Notes: a model not told the origin generated them from the letters alone. DNA of 52,984 nucleotides from JAVBLQ01 sp031553435 (GCA_031553435.1 JAVBLQ010000040.1:1-52984); one strand, 5' to 3'. Shown: positions 9,416 to 20,065, counted from the stretch's first letter. A program made the numbers and translations.

Positions 9416-10963
9416 TTATGGATTTTGATCTTTTTTTACATCCATGTTCGTATTTCCATCAAATTCAGCTTGAGGAATTGTAAGAACAACATCATTTAGT
9501 TCAGGATTCCTTGTATTCAATGTAGACAACTTATTTGTATGGTTACTTCCATTCCAATCACGATAAAATCCTTGTTTTAATCGCATAACATCAAAAATAC
9601 GTCCGATTTCACACCACAACTCGATACGACGTTGTACTAGTATTTCGTCAAGCAGAGTAGTTACAACACCTTCAGAAGAGAATGTTTGCTCTTTACTGTC
9701 TGAAACCTTTGCAAGGCGTGTTGCGTAATTAGAATCTCTCTTATCTCCTAATTGTGAAATGTAAGTACGAGCCTCTCCATATTTTCCCTGACGACATAAT
9801 GCTTCTGCTACGGTTAATACCATTTCTTCCGCCCGCATGTAAATATAGTCACTTGCATAGCTGCCTGCGGTTCTCCAACGATATTTGAATTGATTATAAC
9901 TACAATTAACCCCGGTAGATTCTTCATTAGTCACAACTCCATTCCACCATTGTCTTCTTGCATCTGTGATAGGAATCTGAGCATATAACCAGTTGCTGAT
10001 ACATTTACGTGAACCATTTGCATACATATCAGTTGAGGCATCCATGTGAGCGTAGAAAGATGCATAGGTTGTAGCCTGGTCTTCAATAACTTCGGCTCCC
10101 CACATTACTCCCTTCATGCTAATGCTATTAAAGCCAGTCAAAACATCTTCCGATCCGGCCAAGGATAAACTAGGTTTCAACAAAGCTTCTTTTGCGCACA
10201 CTTCCGCATCCGCCCAACGATCTTGTACTAAAGCAATACGTGCTTTGATGGCATTTGCAACATAATAATCAATATGAGACTTGTGCATTTGCGGAGTAGC
10301 ATCTTTTAGCAATACAATCGCTTTATCGATGTCAGCATTGATTAAATCATAGACTTGTTGCACAGTTCCACGCGGTTTGCCTTCTGTTTCTGCACTTGTC
10401 GGCTCTGTATAGAGAGGAACTCCCGGAGAATTTTCGTGTCCAATGTAAGTTTTCTGAAAAGATTGAATTAAATAGAAATAACAATAAGCACGAATTGCAT
10501 GGGCTTGACCTAAAACATTATTGACATCAGCTTTGCTGCCAGAAGTACTTTCGGAAACAGCTGCCAGAATATAATTAACATTACTAATCAATGTATAATA
10601 AAAATTCCAACTTGCATAAGGACGCCAAGATGTAGAGGTATAACGACTTCTCACCTGATACCCATAGTCATACCAGAACCAGCCGTTACCTTGTTCGTGC
10701 TGTACCATATCTTCACCCATCAAGTCAGCATATAAATTAGTTGACATGATACCAAAATTTTGATGAGTATTACTTGCTGTCCATCCGGATAAATAGGTCA
10801 TTCGATAAATGCCATTTAGTGCGACATAAGCATCATTGGCACTTTTAAAGACCGTAGCACCAGAAGCTTCTTGTGTTGAGCTTGTATTCAAATCTTCTTC
10901 AGAACAAGAGAAAATTGTTAAAAAAGAAGCAATTATTAGAGTTAAATTTAATATCTTTTTCAT
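9416..10963 (-). CDS. SusD/RagB-type outer-membrane lipoprotein 1
   Basis: 515 residues. Signal peptide with lipobox TIFSC places the lipid anchor at Cys20. The early segment (ATVFKSANDAYVALNGIYR), the helical repeats such as LGQAHAIRAYCYFYLIQSF, and the late segment LVQRRIELWCEIGRIFDVMR are hallmarks of the classical RagB/SusD family, whose helical repeats form the lid over the paired SusC barrel. It binds the nutrient (glycan or peptide) at the cell surface. It lies 12 bases behind susC. The substrate is unknown because no degradative enzyme is encoded nearby. Confidence 0.93.
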   Translation of the reverse strand: MKKILNLTLIIASFLTIFSCSEEDLNTSSTQEASGATVFKSANDAYVALNGIYRMTYLSGWTASNTHQNFGIMSTNLYADLMGEDMVQHEQGNGWFWYDYGYQVRSRYTSTSWRPYASWNFYYTLISNVNYILAAVSESTSGSKADVNNVLGQAHAIRAYCYFYLIQSFQKTYIGHENSPGVPLYTEPTSAETEGKPRGTVQQVYDLINADIDKAIVLLKDATPQMHKSHIDYYVANAIKARIALVQDRWADAEVCAKEALLKPSLSLAGSEDVLTGFNSISMKGVMWGAEVIEDQATTYASFYAHMDASTDMYANGSRKCISNWLYAQIPITDARRQWWNGVVTNEESTGVNCSYNQFKYRWRTAGSYASDYIYMRAEEMVLTVAEALCRQGKYGEARTYISQLGDKRDSNYATRLAKVSDSKEQTFSSEGVVTTLLDEILVQRRIELWCEIGRIFDVMRLKQGFYRDWNGSNHTNKLSTLNTRNPELNDVVLTIPQAEFDGNTNMDVKKDQNP

Positions 10964-10975
10964 ATGAAAATCAGT

Positions 10976-13900
10976 TTAAAATTTAATATCTACTCCCAAT
11001 GAAACCACACGGGTTGTAATATATCCATAGTTGGTGCTAAATCCACTGAAATTGAACTGAGGATCCATTCCTTTCAAGTGTGTAAAAAGAGCTAAATTAT
11101 CTCCCTGAGCAAAAAATCTTACAGAACTCATGCCTATTTTGTCTGTGGTTTTTTGAGGTAAAGTATAACCAATCACGGCATTTCTGATCGCAAAATAAGA
11201 AGCATTAACTAAGAAACGGTCTGTAATTTGAGTAGTGGAACTCCACCATAGCTTGGGCATATCAGTAATATCTCCCGGTTCTTTCCATGCACGTAAAGCA
11301 TCTTTGTGGAAAGTATTACCATTGTAAATAACACCACCTGCTCCGGTTAGACCTGAATAAATATTATCCAATATTTTTCCTCCAACAGAGAATGTGGTTA
11401 AAATAGACGCGTCAAAACCTTTGTATTTTAATTCGGTAGCAATACTTCCTTCAAAATCAGGAATCCTGGTTCCCATAATTTGTCTGCTTGAAGAAACTTT
11501 ACTATAGTCATTGGTAATATACTCTTTTGTTACGTTTCCATCTGCATCTTTTTCCAATGCCCAATACAATTGATCTCCTGTTAATGGATCAACTCCGGCA
11601 GATTTGGCAAGATAAAAAGTATAAATAGATTCTCCCTCTTTAATAATACGAGTTTGACTCGGAATAATTTCCTTTGCTTCTTTTGTCAATCTAGTTACTT
11701 TGTTTTTTAACATGGATCCGATAAATGTTGCAGACCAGGTTAAATCATTTGTTCTGATTATATCTCCTGTAATGGTAGCTTCAAATCCGTTATTGACCAT
11801 GTCTCCAACATTATCCCAATATCCTGTGAATCCTGTAGAAAGCGCTTTGGGTCGTTGCAAGAGTAAATCTGTAGTTTTCTTATTGTAATATTCGAGCGTT
11901 ACTCCTAAACGGTCAAAGAATCTACCTTCAATTCCAACATTGAAGTTGTTGTTTTTTTCCCAAGTTAGGGCTTTATTCTCAATTCGAGTAACAGCAGCTC
12001 CGGGATTGGATGCATTGGGATAGCCTAAATCATATGTTGCTTGCCATGGATAATAATCAGGCTCTCCCAGAGAATTCAATAATCCATCGTTTCCTTGTGT
12101 TCCATAACTAATTTTTAATGTTAGGTTGTTAATTTTTTCCACATCGGAAAGGAAAAATTCCTTGCTTATTCTCCAAGAAGCTCCAAGAGACCAGAATTGT
12201 CCCCATCTGCTATCTGCGTAAAACCGTGAAGAAGCATCTGTTCTGAAACTTCCGGAAAGATAATATTTTTCATCGTAGTTATAATTTATCCGGCTCAGAT
12301 AGGATTCAACACAATATCTATCAGTATAAGAAGTAGCATCGGTAATAGTGGAAGCCGCTGCCAACTCATAAAATTCTCCAAAAGCAAAATTTGTTTTTTC
12401 AGCATATAATACCTGATTGTTTCTGTCATAATATTCATGTCCGACAAGTACATCCAAATCATGCAAATCATTTATTTTGGTCTTATATGTAAGCAGTTGA
12501 TTGAAAGTATAGCTCAATCTGCGAATATTTTCTTTGGATGCACGTCCTTTGGATGTTGCAGCATTCCCATTGTAAGGGTTGTAATAATCCAACATAATCT
12601 GATTGTAATAGTCAAATCCAAAGTTAGTAATAAAAGCAAAGTCTTTTAATACACCGGATTTTACATCTTCACCTCCAAATTGTAAGTAAGTACGACCACT
12701 TATATTGTCTCGCGTTAAATTGGTTTTATCATCATGCAGAGTTGCTAATGCATTCCAGTTTGGTTGAATAGGACGGGTTGGGCCAAAATCATATTGTTTG
12801 TCGCCATTTCCATCTAAAACCAGAATCCCATTAACATCATGGAGATACACCGGATAGATAGGGGCCATGAACTGTGAAGAATACCAAACATTAGCAGTGC
12901 TGGAAGCGTCAGATCTATAGTTTTTGAAGTTAGATGAGGTTTGTGAGAATGCAGCTCCCAAACCTGTTTTAAACCAGTCTTTAGGCTGGGTATCTACATT
13001 TACACGTCCGGAATAGCGATTAAAACTAGTTGTTTCCAATAATCCGTTTTCATCCAAATAACCTAAGGATGTCAAATAAGATGTTTTTCCATTAGATCCG
13101 TTCACCGAAAATTGATATTCCTGGCGAAATGGATTATCTCTCAACATTTCGTCTACCCAATCTTCATGATAAGTAAGTTGGGCATCATCTCTTACTTTTC
13201 CGGTATTAGGATCAATAAGTTCGGCGATTTTATAATTAAAAGGATTGTATTGTTCTCCCCCAATGCCGGAAGGCCCCAACATATTTGCTAATGCAACCTG
13301 ACCTGCGACATCCGGATTTACTCCATTTTTGTATATAGCTTCATTTTTTGTAAGTTGAAAAAACAATTCCATATATTCATTCTCATTAACAGTCTCATAA
13401 CGTGGAATTGCTCTGGAAGAAACTCCCCAGTTACCCTTGAAATTAACAGTAGCTTTCCCTTCTTTTCCTTTTTTTGTTGTAATAATGACGACTCCATTAG
13501 CAGCACGGTTTCCGTACAAAGTTGATGCTGATGCGTCTTTCAAAACCGAGATGGATTCAATGTCATTGGAATTAATGGCATTTAATGCTCCATCGTAAGG
13601 AATTCCGTCAACAACATATAGTGGATTGTTAGATGCATTAATAGATCCGTATCCTCTAATCACAACACTGGCTTCGCTACCAGGTTGACCTCCTCCGGAA
13701 GTTGTTTTAAGTCCGGCAACCGTACCATCCAATGCTTTGGTCACAGTGGCAACATTCCGTTTTTCAAGTTTTTCCGCATTAACTGTTCCCACAGATCCTG
13801 TAAATGAAGATTTTTTTGCTGTACCATAAGCAATAACCATCACCTCATCTAATCCTATTGCCGAGGAACTGAGGGTTATTTTCATATTTGAAGTTGCAGA

Positions 13901-14143
13901 AACTTCTTTAGAATTCATCCCAATATATGAAACCACCAAAGTTTTATTGGATGTTGGCACATTCAATGAAAATTTTCCATCAACATCAGTTACAGTTCCG
14001 GTTGTAGTTCCTTTAACAATTATAGAAGCGCCTATTATAGGTTCTCCCGAATCATCTACAACAACGCCAGATACAGGTGTAGTCTGAGCCATTGCTAATC
14101 CAATGCTTATAAAGCATGTCAGTAGTAAAATTAATCTTTTCAT
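10976..14143 (-). CDS. SusC/RagA-type TonB-dependent transporter 1
   Basis: 1055 residues. A signal peptide (ending LAMAQTTP) is followed by a carboxypeptidase-D-like domain at about 23-100 (GEPIIGASIIVKGTTTGTVT), a segment DEVMVIAYGTAKKSS in the position of the TonB contact, and a plug at about 115-225 with the SusC signature LYVVDGIPYDGALN and GNRAANGVVIITTKKGK. The rest is a 22-strand-type barrel ending VSLGVDIKF. It imports the ligand bound by its SusD partner. It is the first gene of an operon with susD and one lipoprotein, driven by a promoter about 118 bases upstream. It lacks an STN domain, so there is no sign of sigma/anti-sigma control. Confidence 0.95.
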   Translation of the reverse strand: MKRLILLLTCFISIGLAMAQTTPVSGVVVDDSGEPIIGASIIVKGTTTGTVTDVDGKFSLNVPTSNKTLVVSYIGMNSKEVSATSNMKITLSSSAIGLDEVMVIAYGTAKKSSFTGSVGTVNAEKLEKRNVATVTKALDGTVAGLKTTSGGGQPGSEASVVIRGYGSINASNNPLYVVDGIPYDGALNAINSNDIESISVLKDASASTLYGNRAANGVVIITTKKGKEGKATVNFKGNWGVSSRAIPRYETVNENEYMELFFQLTKNEAIYKNGVNPDVAGQVALANMLGPSGIGGEQYNPFNYKIAELIDPNTGKVRDDAQLTYHEDWVDEMLRDNPFRQEYQFSVNGSNGKTSYLTSLGYLDENGLLETTSFNRYSGRVNVDTQPKDWFKTGLGAAFSQTSSNFKNYRSDASSTANVWYSSQFMAPIYPVYLHDVNGILVLDGNGDKQYDFGPTRPIQPNWNALATLHDDKTNLTRDNISGRTYLQFGGEDVKSGVLKDFAFITNFGFDYYNQIMLDYYNPYNGNAATSKGRASKENIRRLSYTFNQLLTYKTKINDLHDLDVLVGHEYYDRNNQVLYAEKTNFAFGEFYELAAASTITDATSYTDRYCVESYLSRINYNYDEKYYLSGSFRTDASSRFYADSRWGQFWSLGASWRISKEFFLSDVEKINNLTLKISYGTQGNDGLLNSLGEPDYYPWQATYDLGYPNASNPGAAVTRIENKALTWEKNNNFNVGIEGRFFDRLGVTLEYYNKKTTDLLLQRPKALSTGFTGYWDNVGDMVNNGFEATITGDIIRTNDLTWSATFIGSMLKNKVTRLTKEAKEIIPSQTRIIKEGESIYTFYLAKSAGVDPLTGDQLYWALEKDADGNVTKEYITNDYSKVSSSRQIMGTRIPDFEGSIATELKYKGFDASILTTFSVGGKILDNIYSGLTGAGGVIYNGNTFHKDALRAWKEPGDITDMPKLWWSSTTQITDRFLVNASYFAIRNAVIGYTLPQKTTDKIGMSSVRFFAQGDNLALFTHLKGMDPQFNFSGFSTNYGYITTRVVSLGVDIKF

Positions 14144-14260
14144 AAATCCAACTTTAATTGTTTACATTTGTGATTATTGTTTTGACCTCGTTTTTTAATG
14201 AAATTTAGTAAAGAAATTGGCAAACTTTACGTTCTTTTGTGTGATTTTAATACTAATTTG

Positions 14261-14291
14261 CAAAGATGAGTAATAATTTATAATAGTACAA
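14261..14291 (-). promoter_or_regulatory. Putative promoter of SusCD operon 1
   Basis: On the minus strand TTG (14289-14291), 20 bases, then CATCTTTG (14261-14268). The spacing fits the Bacteroidota promoter and the -7 box differs from TAnnTTTG only at the second base pair position (first base C). It predicts a leader of about 110 bases before the ATG at 14143. Confidence 0.5.
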
Positions 14292-14492
14292 GTTTTTTAA
14301 CGAAAAATTAACGTTGCAGCCCTTAATAAATAATAAATTTTGATTATAAAAAGAGATTATTTTGTAAAAAATTCAATAATATAAAGATTTGAATTTTTAA
14401 AAATACCCAATAAAACACTTGTAATTTGTTGAGATTTAATAAAATACAAAGATAGGATCAAAGAAGAAAAAAAGTTTCAGTAAAAAACAAAA

Positions 14493-14545
14493 CACGAAGC
14501 AAACAGAAGAATACTGAATTATACAGTTTCTCTGCTTACTTCGTG
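14493..14545 (-). terminator. Terminator of SusCD operon 2
   Basis: Long imperfect hairpin: the outer 15 bases pair with 13 matches (CACGAAG at one end, CTTCGTG at the other) and an inner ACTG/CAGT pair extends it. On the minus strand it is followed by a T-rich stretch. It lies 22 bases past the stop of the last gene of operon 2. Confidence 0.7.
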
Positions 14546-14566
14546 AGTGCATGTAAATTTGTTAAA

Positions 14567-15085
14567 TTAGAAAGTAAGATATGATTCGTCTTCCGGCCAA
14601 AGCGTACGTCGATAACCTTCAAAAAGGAAGGTTTTCCCAGGCGCTTTGCTGGTGGTGTATTTGAATGATATCTTGTCTGCTTTTACTTTTGAGGGCATAT
14701 CAATAGCATTCAGGGTAATTTTCCCTTCTGTTATTGTAAAAGAAGATTTTGTTGCGACGGATATATCCGATGTATTAGTCGCACTAAAATTGAGATCCGG
14801 AACATTGCATGGAATTTTACCTCTCAATGTTCCGATTTTTGCCGGTACCGTAGCAGTTATTCTTATCCACATGGAATCCTTATCATTGTCAGCTGTATTG
14901 TAAGTTCCCAGTACATACATTGTATGACCGACTATTGTATCTGCACTCATATCTGTTATTCTAACTCTCCATTCTCCACTCAACGGATAAATTGGCGTAT
15001 GTTCGATTTCATAATCCGGATAATTCTCGCAACTGAAAAATACGGTCAGAGAGAATAACAAGAGTATTAAATTAAATGCTTTCAT
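14567..15085 (-). CDS. SusCD-associated lipoprotein resembling the putative lipid-binding (Lipid_bd) family
   Basis: 172 residues with lipobox VFFSC (lipid at Cys19). The mature protein is a small beta-rich domain starting YPLSGEWRVRITDMSAD, then a segment on conversion of the measured quantity (TYNTADNDKDSMWIRIT) and a C-terminal FLFEGYRRTLWPEDE. This pattern resembles the small Bacteroidota lipoproteins called putative lipid-binding in Pfam, often found beside SusC/SusD pairs; the match is from memory. It is the last gene of operon 2, 29 bases behind susD and just before a terminator. Its role in ligand capture is inferred from position. Confidence 0.68.
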   Translation of the reverse strand: MKAFNLILLLFSLTVFFSCENYPDYEIEHTPIYPLSGEWRVRITDMSADTIVGHTMYVLGTYNTADNDKDSMWIRITATVPAKIGTLRGKIPCNVPDLNFSATNTSDISVATKSSFTITEGKITLNAIDMPSKVKADKISFKYTTSKAPGKTFLFEGYRRTLWPEDESYLTF

Positions 15086-15114
15086 ATTTTAATTTTTCTA
15101 TAATTATTATTTTG

Positions 15115-16662
15115 TTATTTATGCCACCACATTTTTTTGTTGATCGGATAATCACTTGTTTTGGGTGTATTGGAGTTATAGTCTGAAGATGTTTTCGGGA
15201 AAATCAATCTTCTGGGAAACTGTCCTTCAGGCAATACAGAGTAAATAGAAGGAGCCAGAGTTCCCACTACATAATTAGGATTGGGATTTGACGGCGAGGT
15301 TCTATTGTTTACCGTTTGAGTTCCTAAAGCAGGTATGCCCGTGCGACAGATATCGAAAAAAGCGTCCCATGCCTGGCAACGTGTAGCCGCAACCCATTTT
15401 TGCATCAAAATACTCTTCAGCATGGCATCCAGATTGACGGATTGGAATTCGTAAACGCCTCCTGTTACGATGAAAGGTTCTGCTTTATATCCCCAACGGC
15501 TGAATGCAGCATTAACTCCTGCATCATATTTTGATTTTGCACCGGCTGTATTTCCCAAACGGGCATAGGCTTCTGCCTGGAGAAAATAAGATTCTACTAC
15601 CGACATGAAGTACACAGGATCTGTAGCTGCTAAACGAGCGCGTGAGTGAGCGCTGGTCGGGAACATTTTTTGTGTAAATTCATCGGCGGAACCTTGATCT
15701 AGTCCCCTGTACGTGTTGGCGGGAGCAGCAGTAGTTCCATCAAAATTTGTAGTAGCAGGCTCAAAAAATGCAGCAACACGAGGATCTTGATATGTATTTA
15801 AAAAAGTTACCAAAGTTGCACTTCCTCTGATGTTATTAGCTGTATTCAGTTTGCGTCGATCTGATTCATAAAGCGGGTTGGAATAATTTTCTGCATCGGA
15901 AAACTGAGACAGAGTTGCATCTGCAGTCATAAAATCTCCTTCTGTAAGTAGTGTCTGTATGGCAGTTTGATTGGCAGAAAAATTACGCATCAACACTTTT
16001 AGTTTCAATGTTTTTGCAAATTTTATCCATTTATCAATATCTCCTTTGTAAACAAAATCAATAGCTTGCATTTTTTGTGAAGCGGCAGGAGCAACTGCCA
16101 GAGCATCTGATTTTTTGGCAATAGCAGCATCCAACATGGCAATGATAGATGCATCTACTGCTTTTCCGTCATCATATTTGGGAGACAGGATAGTAGTTCC
16201 TTGCAAAGCTTCTGTGCAGGGAATGGTTTCAAAAAAGCTTGCCAAGACATGATAATTGAAAGCAGTCATGATTTTAGATGCTACCCAGAAATTCCATTCT
16301 GCACCAGCTTCAGATTGTGAAATTGCAATTTTGAAATCCTCCAGAGATCCTGAATACATAGCTGTCCACATACCGGAACAATAGGTTGAACTATTGTTTA
16401 TGTTGTATGAATCAATATCTTTATATTGATTTGAGGAGTTATTTTGTGTATAATGTTGAGCCCAAATGGCACCTACTAATTCACCATCACGTCCGAGACG
16501 GCTGGCAGTCCATGTTATTCCGGATGAAAACAGCAAATCAGTTCCTGCAGATTCCGGATATCGGGGATCTTTATTAATATCTAAATAATCACTACAAGAA
16601 AGTAAATTGATTATTAACAAAGATACTATTGAAAATATAATTGTTTTTTTCATATTATTCAT
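15115..16662 (-). CDS. SusD/RagB-like nutrient-binding lipoprotein 2 (SusD-like_2 type)
   Basis: 515 residues from the first ATG; a second ATG three codons on (MKKTIIFSIV) is an equally good start. Lipobox INLLSC, lipidated cysteine near residue 23. The early YLDINKDPRYPESAGTDLLF, the central FVYKGDIDKWIKFAKTLKLK and the late VESYFLQAEAYARLG and PRRLIFPKT identify the second SusD group (nutrient-binding outer-membrane lipoprotein) rather than the classical RagB form of operon 1. It is the surface lid of the SusC encoded directly upstream, 19 bases away. Many proteins of this group are thought to serve peptides or glycans; the substrate here is not determinable. Confidence 0.92.
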   Translation of the reverse strand: MNNMKKTIIFSIVSLLIINLLSCSDYLDINKDPRYPESAGTDLLFSSGITWTASRLGRDGELVGAIWAQHYTQNNSSNQYKDIDSYNINNSSTYCSGMWTAMYSGSLEDFKIAISQSEAGAEWNFWVASKIMTAFNYHVLASFFETIPCTEALQGTTILSPKYDDGKAVDASIIAMLDAAIAKKSDALAVAPAASQKMQAIDFVYKGDIDKWIKFAKTLKLKVLMRNFSANQTAIQTLLTEGDFMTADATLSQFSDAENYSNPLYESDRRKLNTANNIRGSATLVTFLNTYQDPRVAAFFEPATTNFDGTTAAPANTYRGLDQGSADEFTQKMFPTSAHSRARLAATDPVYFMSVVESYFLQAEAYARLGNTAGAKSKYDAGVNAAFSRWGYKAEPFIVTGGVYEFQSVNLDAMLKSILMQKWVAATRCQAWDAFFDICRTGIPALGTQTVNNRTSPSNPNPNYVVGTLAPSIYSVLPEGQFPRRLIFPKTSSDYNSNTPKTSDYPINKKMWWHK

Positions 16663-16681
16663 TTTTATAAAATTGCGTCTT

Positions 16682-19600
16682 TTAGAATGTTACTTTTACA
16701 GAACCTCCGATATTTCTCAAAGAAGGAGATGCTGAAAATTCGCCGAGTTCGGAGTCCAAATCGTTTCCATAATTTGAGATTTCAGGATCCACATAGCGGT
16801 TGTTTGCTCCGGTCCACATAAATAAATTACGACCGATCAGGCTGACTTCTACTCCGGTAATGGATGTTCTAGAGAATAACTGTTTGGGTAATGCATAACT
16901 TAAAGTTATTTCCCGTACTTTGAAGTAAGATCTGCTGATTACGGCATTGCTTTCCAGTCCTTTATTGGCAGACGAATAATTCCAATAATTAAGTACTCCG
17001 GAAGTAGTCATCAAAGGAATATCATTTTCAGCATAACTGCCATTAGATAATACTTTTACTGAATTGGGAACCAGGAATGGCTGACGTTCGTTGAATAGTG
17101 TGTTTATGCCATTACCATTCCAGTCTAGCATACGGGCAGTGTTACTATAAAATACTCCACCTTTTCTCCAGTCAAAAACAGTACCTAATGAAATGCCTTT
17201 GTAAGTGAGACGAGTGTTAAATCCCATGGTGAAATCGGGAGAAGAACCTCCTAAAGTAGTAAATTCATCTGATGAAATCAATGGAAGCCCGTTAGCTCCA
17301 ACAATTGTTTTTCCATAATAAGGCGATTCTCTATCTGATACCGTTTGAATGGCCGGAACCTGGAACACTCCTAAAGGTTCACCTACTAAAGCTCTGAAAG
17401 ATATATCATAAGCGGTTCTGATGGTATAACCGTTTTTTGTTGCACCTTCCCATAATTCTTTTACTTCACTGACGTTTTTATAAAATGTTGCGCCTAATTC
17501 CCATTCAAAATCTTTTAATTTAACAGGTATTCCTGAAATTTGAAGTTCGATTCCTTTATTATTGATCAGGCCAATATTGCGGGTATAGGATGTATATCCT
17601 GTTTCTGATGCTAACTGAGCAGAAATAATTTGATTTTTGGTATTTTTATTATACCAGGCAAAATCAATATTCAATCGATTTTTGAAAAAACGGGCATCGA
17701 TCCCGAATTCAGTTTCTGTCGTTATTTCAGGTTTGAGTGTTGTATTCGGAATAGTATTGTATTCTGTTAATCCGGAGATGCCATTTAAAGGCATGAATAA
17801 GTTACCAAAACCTAAATTAATCTTTACGGATTGGAAATAAGAGTTTGTCCGGTACAACGGAGCGTCGTTACCTGTCTGTCCCCAACTTCCACGTACTTTT
17901 AAATAACTGAGGATATCGTTATTCAGTGAAGGGATCGCTTCTGTTAAAATACCCGATGCATATATTCCCCAATAAAAATAACTATTGTCTGTAGTCGGTA
18001 ATGTGGAAGACCAGTCGTTACGCAAAGAAACTCCGGCAAACAACCAATCTTTGTAAGACCCATCGAATTGTCCGAAAGCCGCGAGCAATCGTTTGTCTGT
18101 AATTCTGGATACAGTATTTGGGAGAGAAGATCCATTTTCAAAACTGTACCAGTCGGGCACATTCAGTGCTCCTAGATATCCGTCAATATAATAAGTGCTC
18201 AATGTGTTGAGATTCCACCCGGCAGTACCGGTTACACGAAAATCTTGTCCGATAGCATAATCGCCATTCAGGAAAGCTGTTGCATCTATTTGCTCTAGTC
18301 GTTGATTATATTCTTCGTAGTTGCCGGGAACTGCAGTTTTGTGTCCATAATTCCATGAACCTTCTGATGGTTTCATAATTGCAGCCTGACTTTTTGTTCT
18401 TGAATTAGTAAAATCTCCGCCTAAACGTCCTACAGCTTTTAATCCTTTTATAATATCATAGCTGAGTTCAATTTTTCCGTAAACGCGATCGTCCTGATAA
18501 TTACTGGTGTTGTTATTAATGACCCAATATGGGTTTTGCGCATACCACGTGTAATAATTATCTACATTATTGTACGGATTATTATAATCTTTTAAATCGC
18601 GGGAATAACTGATATCTACAGGATTTTGCATTAATTCCTGAAAGGTGGTTGCTCCGGAAGATCCTCCTTGCCCGCCACGCGCCTGATTGATGTTTTTTCT
18701 AACATAGTTTGCATCAAAACTGGCACTTAACTTATTGTAAGTGGCATTTCCACGGAATGAAAAAGTGTTACGTATATATTTATCGGCATCTCCGGGAACC
18801 ACTCCATCGGATGTTACATTATTGTATGACATGACAAATGCAGTGTTTTTACCTCCTGCAGAGAGACTGACATTGTTGATATATTCCATGCCGGTATCAT
18901 AAAAATCACGAATATTATTTTCTACATAACCGAAAGGTTTTTCACGTCTCACGCCATTTTTCGGATCATAAATGCCATTCGTTAACGGAGCTCCCCAAGG
19001 GCGCATTTGACCATCTAATCGAGGTCCCCACGAGCCATTTTCTGCAGCATCCCATAGTGGCCACCCTTGTCCGAACATATTTTGAGTTTGTGGTGTACGT
19101 AATATATCTGATGTGGTGATTGTACCTGTATATGCAACTTTTATTTTAGAGTCCATTACACCGCGTTTAGTATTAATCAAAATGACTCCGTTTGCAGCTC
19201 TGGATCCATAAAGTGCAGTAGCTGATGCTCCTTTTAGGACCGTAACTGATTCTATATCTTCCGGGTTAATATCTCCGGCCTGATTACCGAAGTCTGTAGC
19301 CTGATTCAATCCGGGAGAGGTCGCCCCATTGTTACTGTTGTAACCGCCATTTCCCATAAATGAATTTTGAATGGGAATTCCGTCAACTACATACAGTGGA
19401 CTATTATCTGTAAATGAAGAAACGCCACGAATAAGGACTTTTTGAGAAGTTCCCGTACCTCCTGAGGTGGAAATGTTTACACCGGCAACTTTACCTGTCA
19501 GCCCACTCATTACAGAGACGGGAACAGCAGCATTAATATTGTCGGATTTCACGGTAGTTGCAGCGTATCCAAGACTTTTTTCAGAGCGCTTTAATCCCAT

Positions 19601-19918
19601 AGCTGTAACTACAACCTCTTTCAGGTCAGTAGTGGCAGAACTTAAAGAGATTCTCATTTTGGGAGATACTTGTACTTCTTTGTCTTTCATCCCAACATAA
19701 GACACTACAACTGTTTTTGATTCAGAAGGAATATTTAGCGAAAACCTTCCTTCCGTATCTGTCACTGTTCCTGCATTTGTTCCTTTTGCAATAACAGACG
19801 CTCCGATCACAGGCTCTCCTGTTTCATCTATAACGATTCCTGTTATAGGTGTAGTTTGAGCCATTGACAAACCCATGCTAATAAAAAAGCATGTCAATAG
19901 GAGAATAAACTTTTTCAT
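16682..19918 (-). CDS. SusC/RagA-type TonB-dependent transporter 2
   Basis: 1078 residues: signal peptide (ending LSMAQTTP), carboxypeptidase-D-like domain at about 24-100, TonB-contact segment LKEVVVTAMGLKRSEKSLGY, plug with SPLYVVDGIPIQNSFMG and YGSRAANGVILINTKRG, then a large barrel ending IGGSVKVTF. It transports the ligand of the SusD encoded next. Compared with transporter 1 it is closer to transporter 3 in the plug entry (both share EKSLGYA or QKSLGYA). It starts an operon of three genes with a full promoter match 116 bases upstream of the ATG. Confidence 0.95.
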   Translation of the reverse strand: MKKFILLLTCFFISMGLSMAQTTPITGIVIDETGEPVIGASVIAKGTNAGTVTDTEGRFSLNIPSESKTVVVSYVGMKDKEVQVSPKMRISLSSATTDLKEVVVTAMGLKRSEKSLGYAATTVKSDNINAAVPVSVMSGLTGKVAGVNISTSGGTGTSQKVLIRGVSSFTDNSPLYVVDGIPIQNSFMGNGGYNSNNGATSPGLNQATDFGNQAGDINPEDIESVTVLKGASATALYGSRAANGVILINTKRGVMDSKIKVAYTGTITTSDILRTPQTQNMFGQGWPLWDAAENGSWGPRLDGQMRPWGAPLTNGIYDPKNGVRREKPFGYVENNIRDFYDTGMEYINNVSLSAGGKNTAFVMSYNNVTSDGVVPGDADKYIRNTFSFRGNATYNKLSASFDANYVRKNINQARGGQGGSSGATTFQELMQNPVDISYSRDLKDYNNPYNNVDNYYTWYAQNPYWVINNNTSNYQDDRVYGKIELSYDIIKGLKAVGRLGGDFTNSRTKSQAAIMKPSEGSWNYGHKTAVPGNYEEYNQRLEQIDATAFLNGDYAIGQDFRVTGTAGWNLNTLSTYYIDGYLGALNVPDWYSFENGSSLPNTVSRITDKRLLAAFGQFDGSYKDWLFAGVSLRNDWSSTLPTTDNSYFYWGIYASGILTEAIPSLNNDILSYLKVRGSWGQTGNDAPLYRTNSYFQSVKINLGFGNLFMPLNGISGLTEYNTIPNTTLKPEITTETEFGIDARFFKNRLNIDFAWYNKNTKNQIISAQLASETGYTSYTRNIGLINNKGIELQISGIPVKLKDFEWELGATFYKNVSEVKELWEGATKNGYTIRTAYDISFRALVGEPLGVFQVPAIQTVSDRESPYYGKTIVGANGLPLISSDEFTTLGGSSPDFTMGFNTRLTYKGISLGTVFDWRKGGVFYSNTARMLDWNGNGINTLFNERQPFLVPNSVKVLSNGSYAENDIPLMTTSGVLNYWNYSSANKGLESNAVISRSYFKVREITLSYALPKQLFSRTSITGVEVSLIGRNLFMWTGANNRYVDPEISNYGNDLDSELGEFSASPSLRNIGGSVKVTF

Positions 19919-20033
19919 AAATACAATTTAGAATTTAATTTAGCTGTTAATTTTAATCTGCAACTTTTTCTCTTCAATTACTTTTTAATTCAAATGAAAT
20001 CTACTTTGTTTTTAATACTTTGTTATTTTTTTG

Positions 20034-20065
20034 CAAATATAAGTGACAATTTATTTTCGACCAAA
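20034..20065 (-). promoter_or_regulatory. Promoter of SusCD operon 2
   Basis: Minus strand TTTG (20062-20065), exactly 20 bases, then TATATTTG (20034-20041). Both boxes match the Bacteroidota consensus perfectly. The predicted start gives a leader of about 110 bases before the susC ATG. Confidence 0.75.

Larger units (their letters stand above)
14144..14566. other. Intergenic stretch between SusCD operons 1 and 2
   Basis: 423 bases with no coding frame worth calling. It holds the terminator of operon 2 (14493-14545), the promoter of operon 1 (14261-14291) and the operon 1 leader. The middle (about 14295-14490) is very A/T-rich and shows nothing else I can support. Confidence 0.7.
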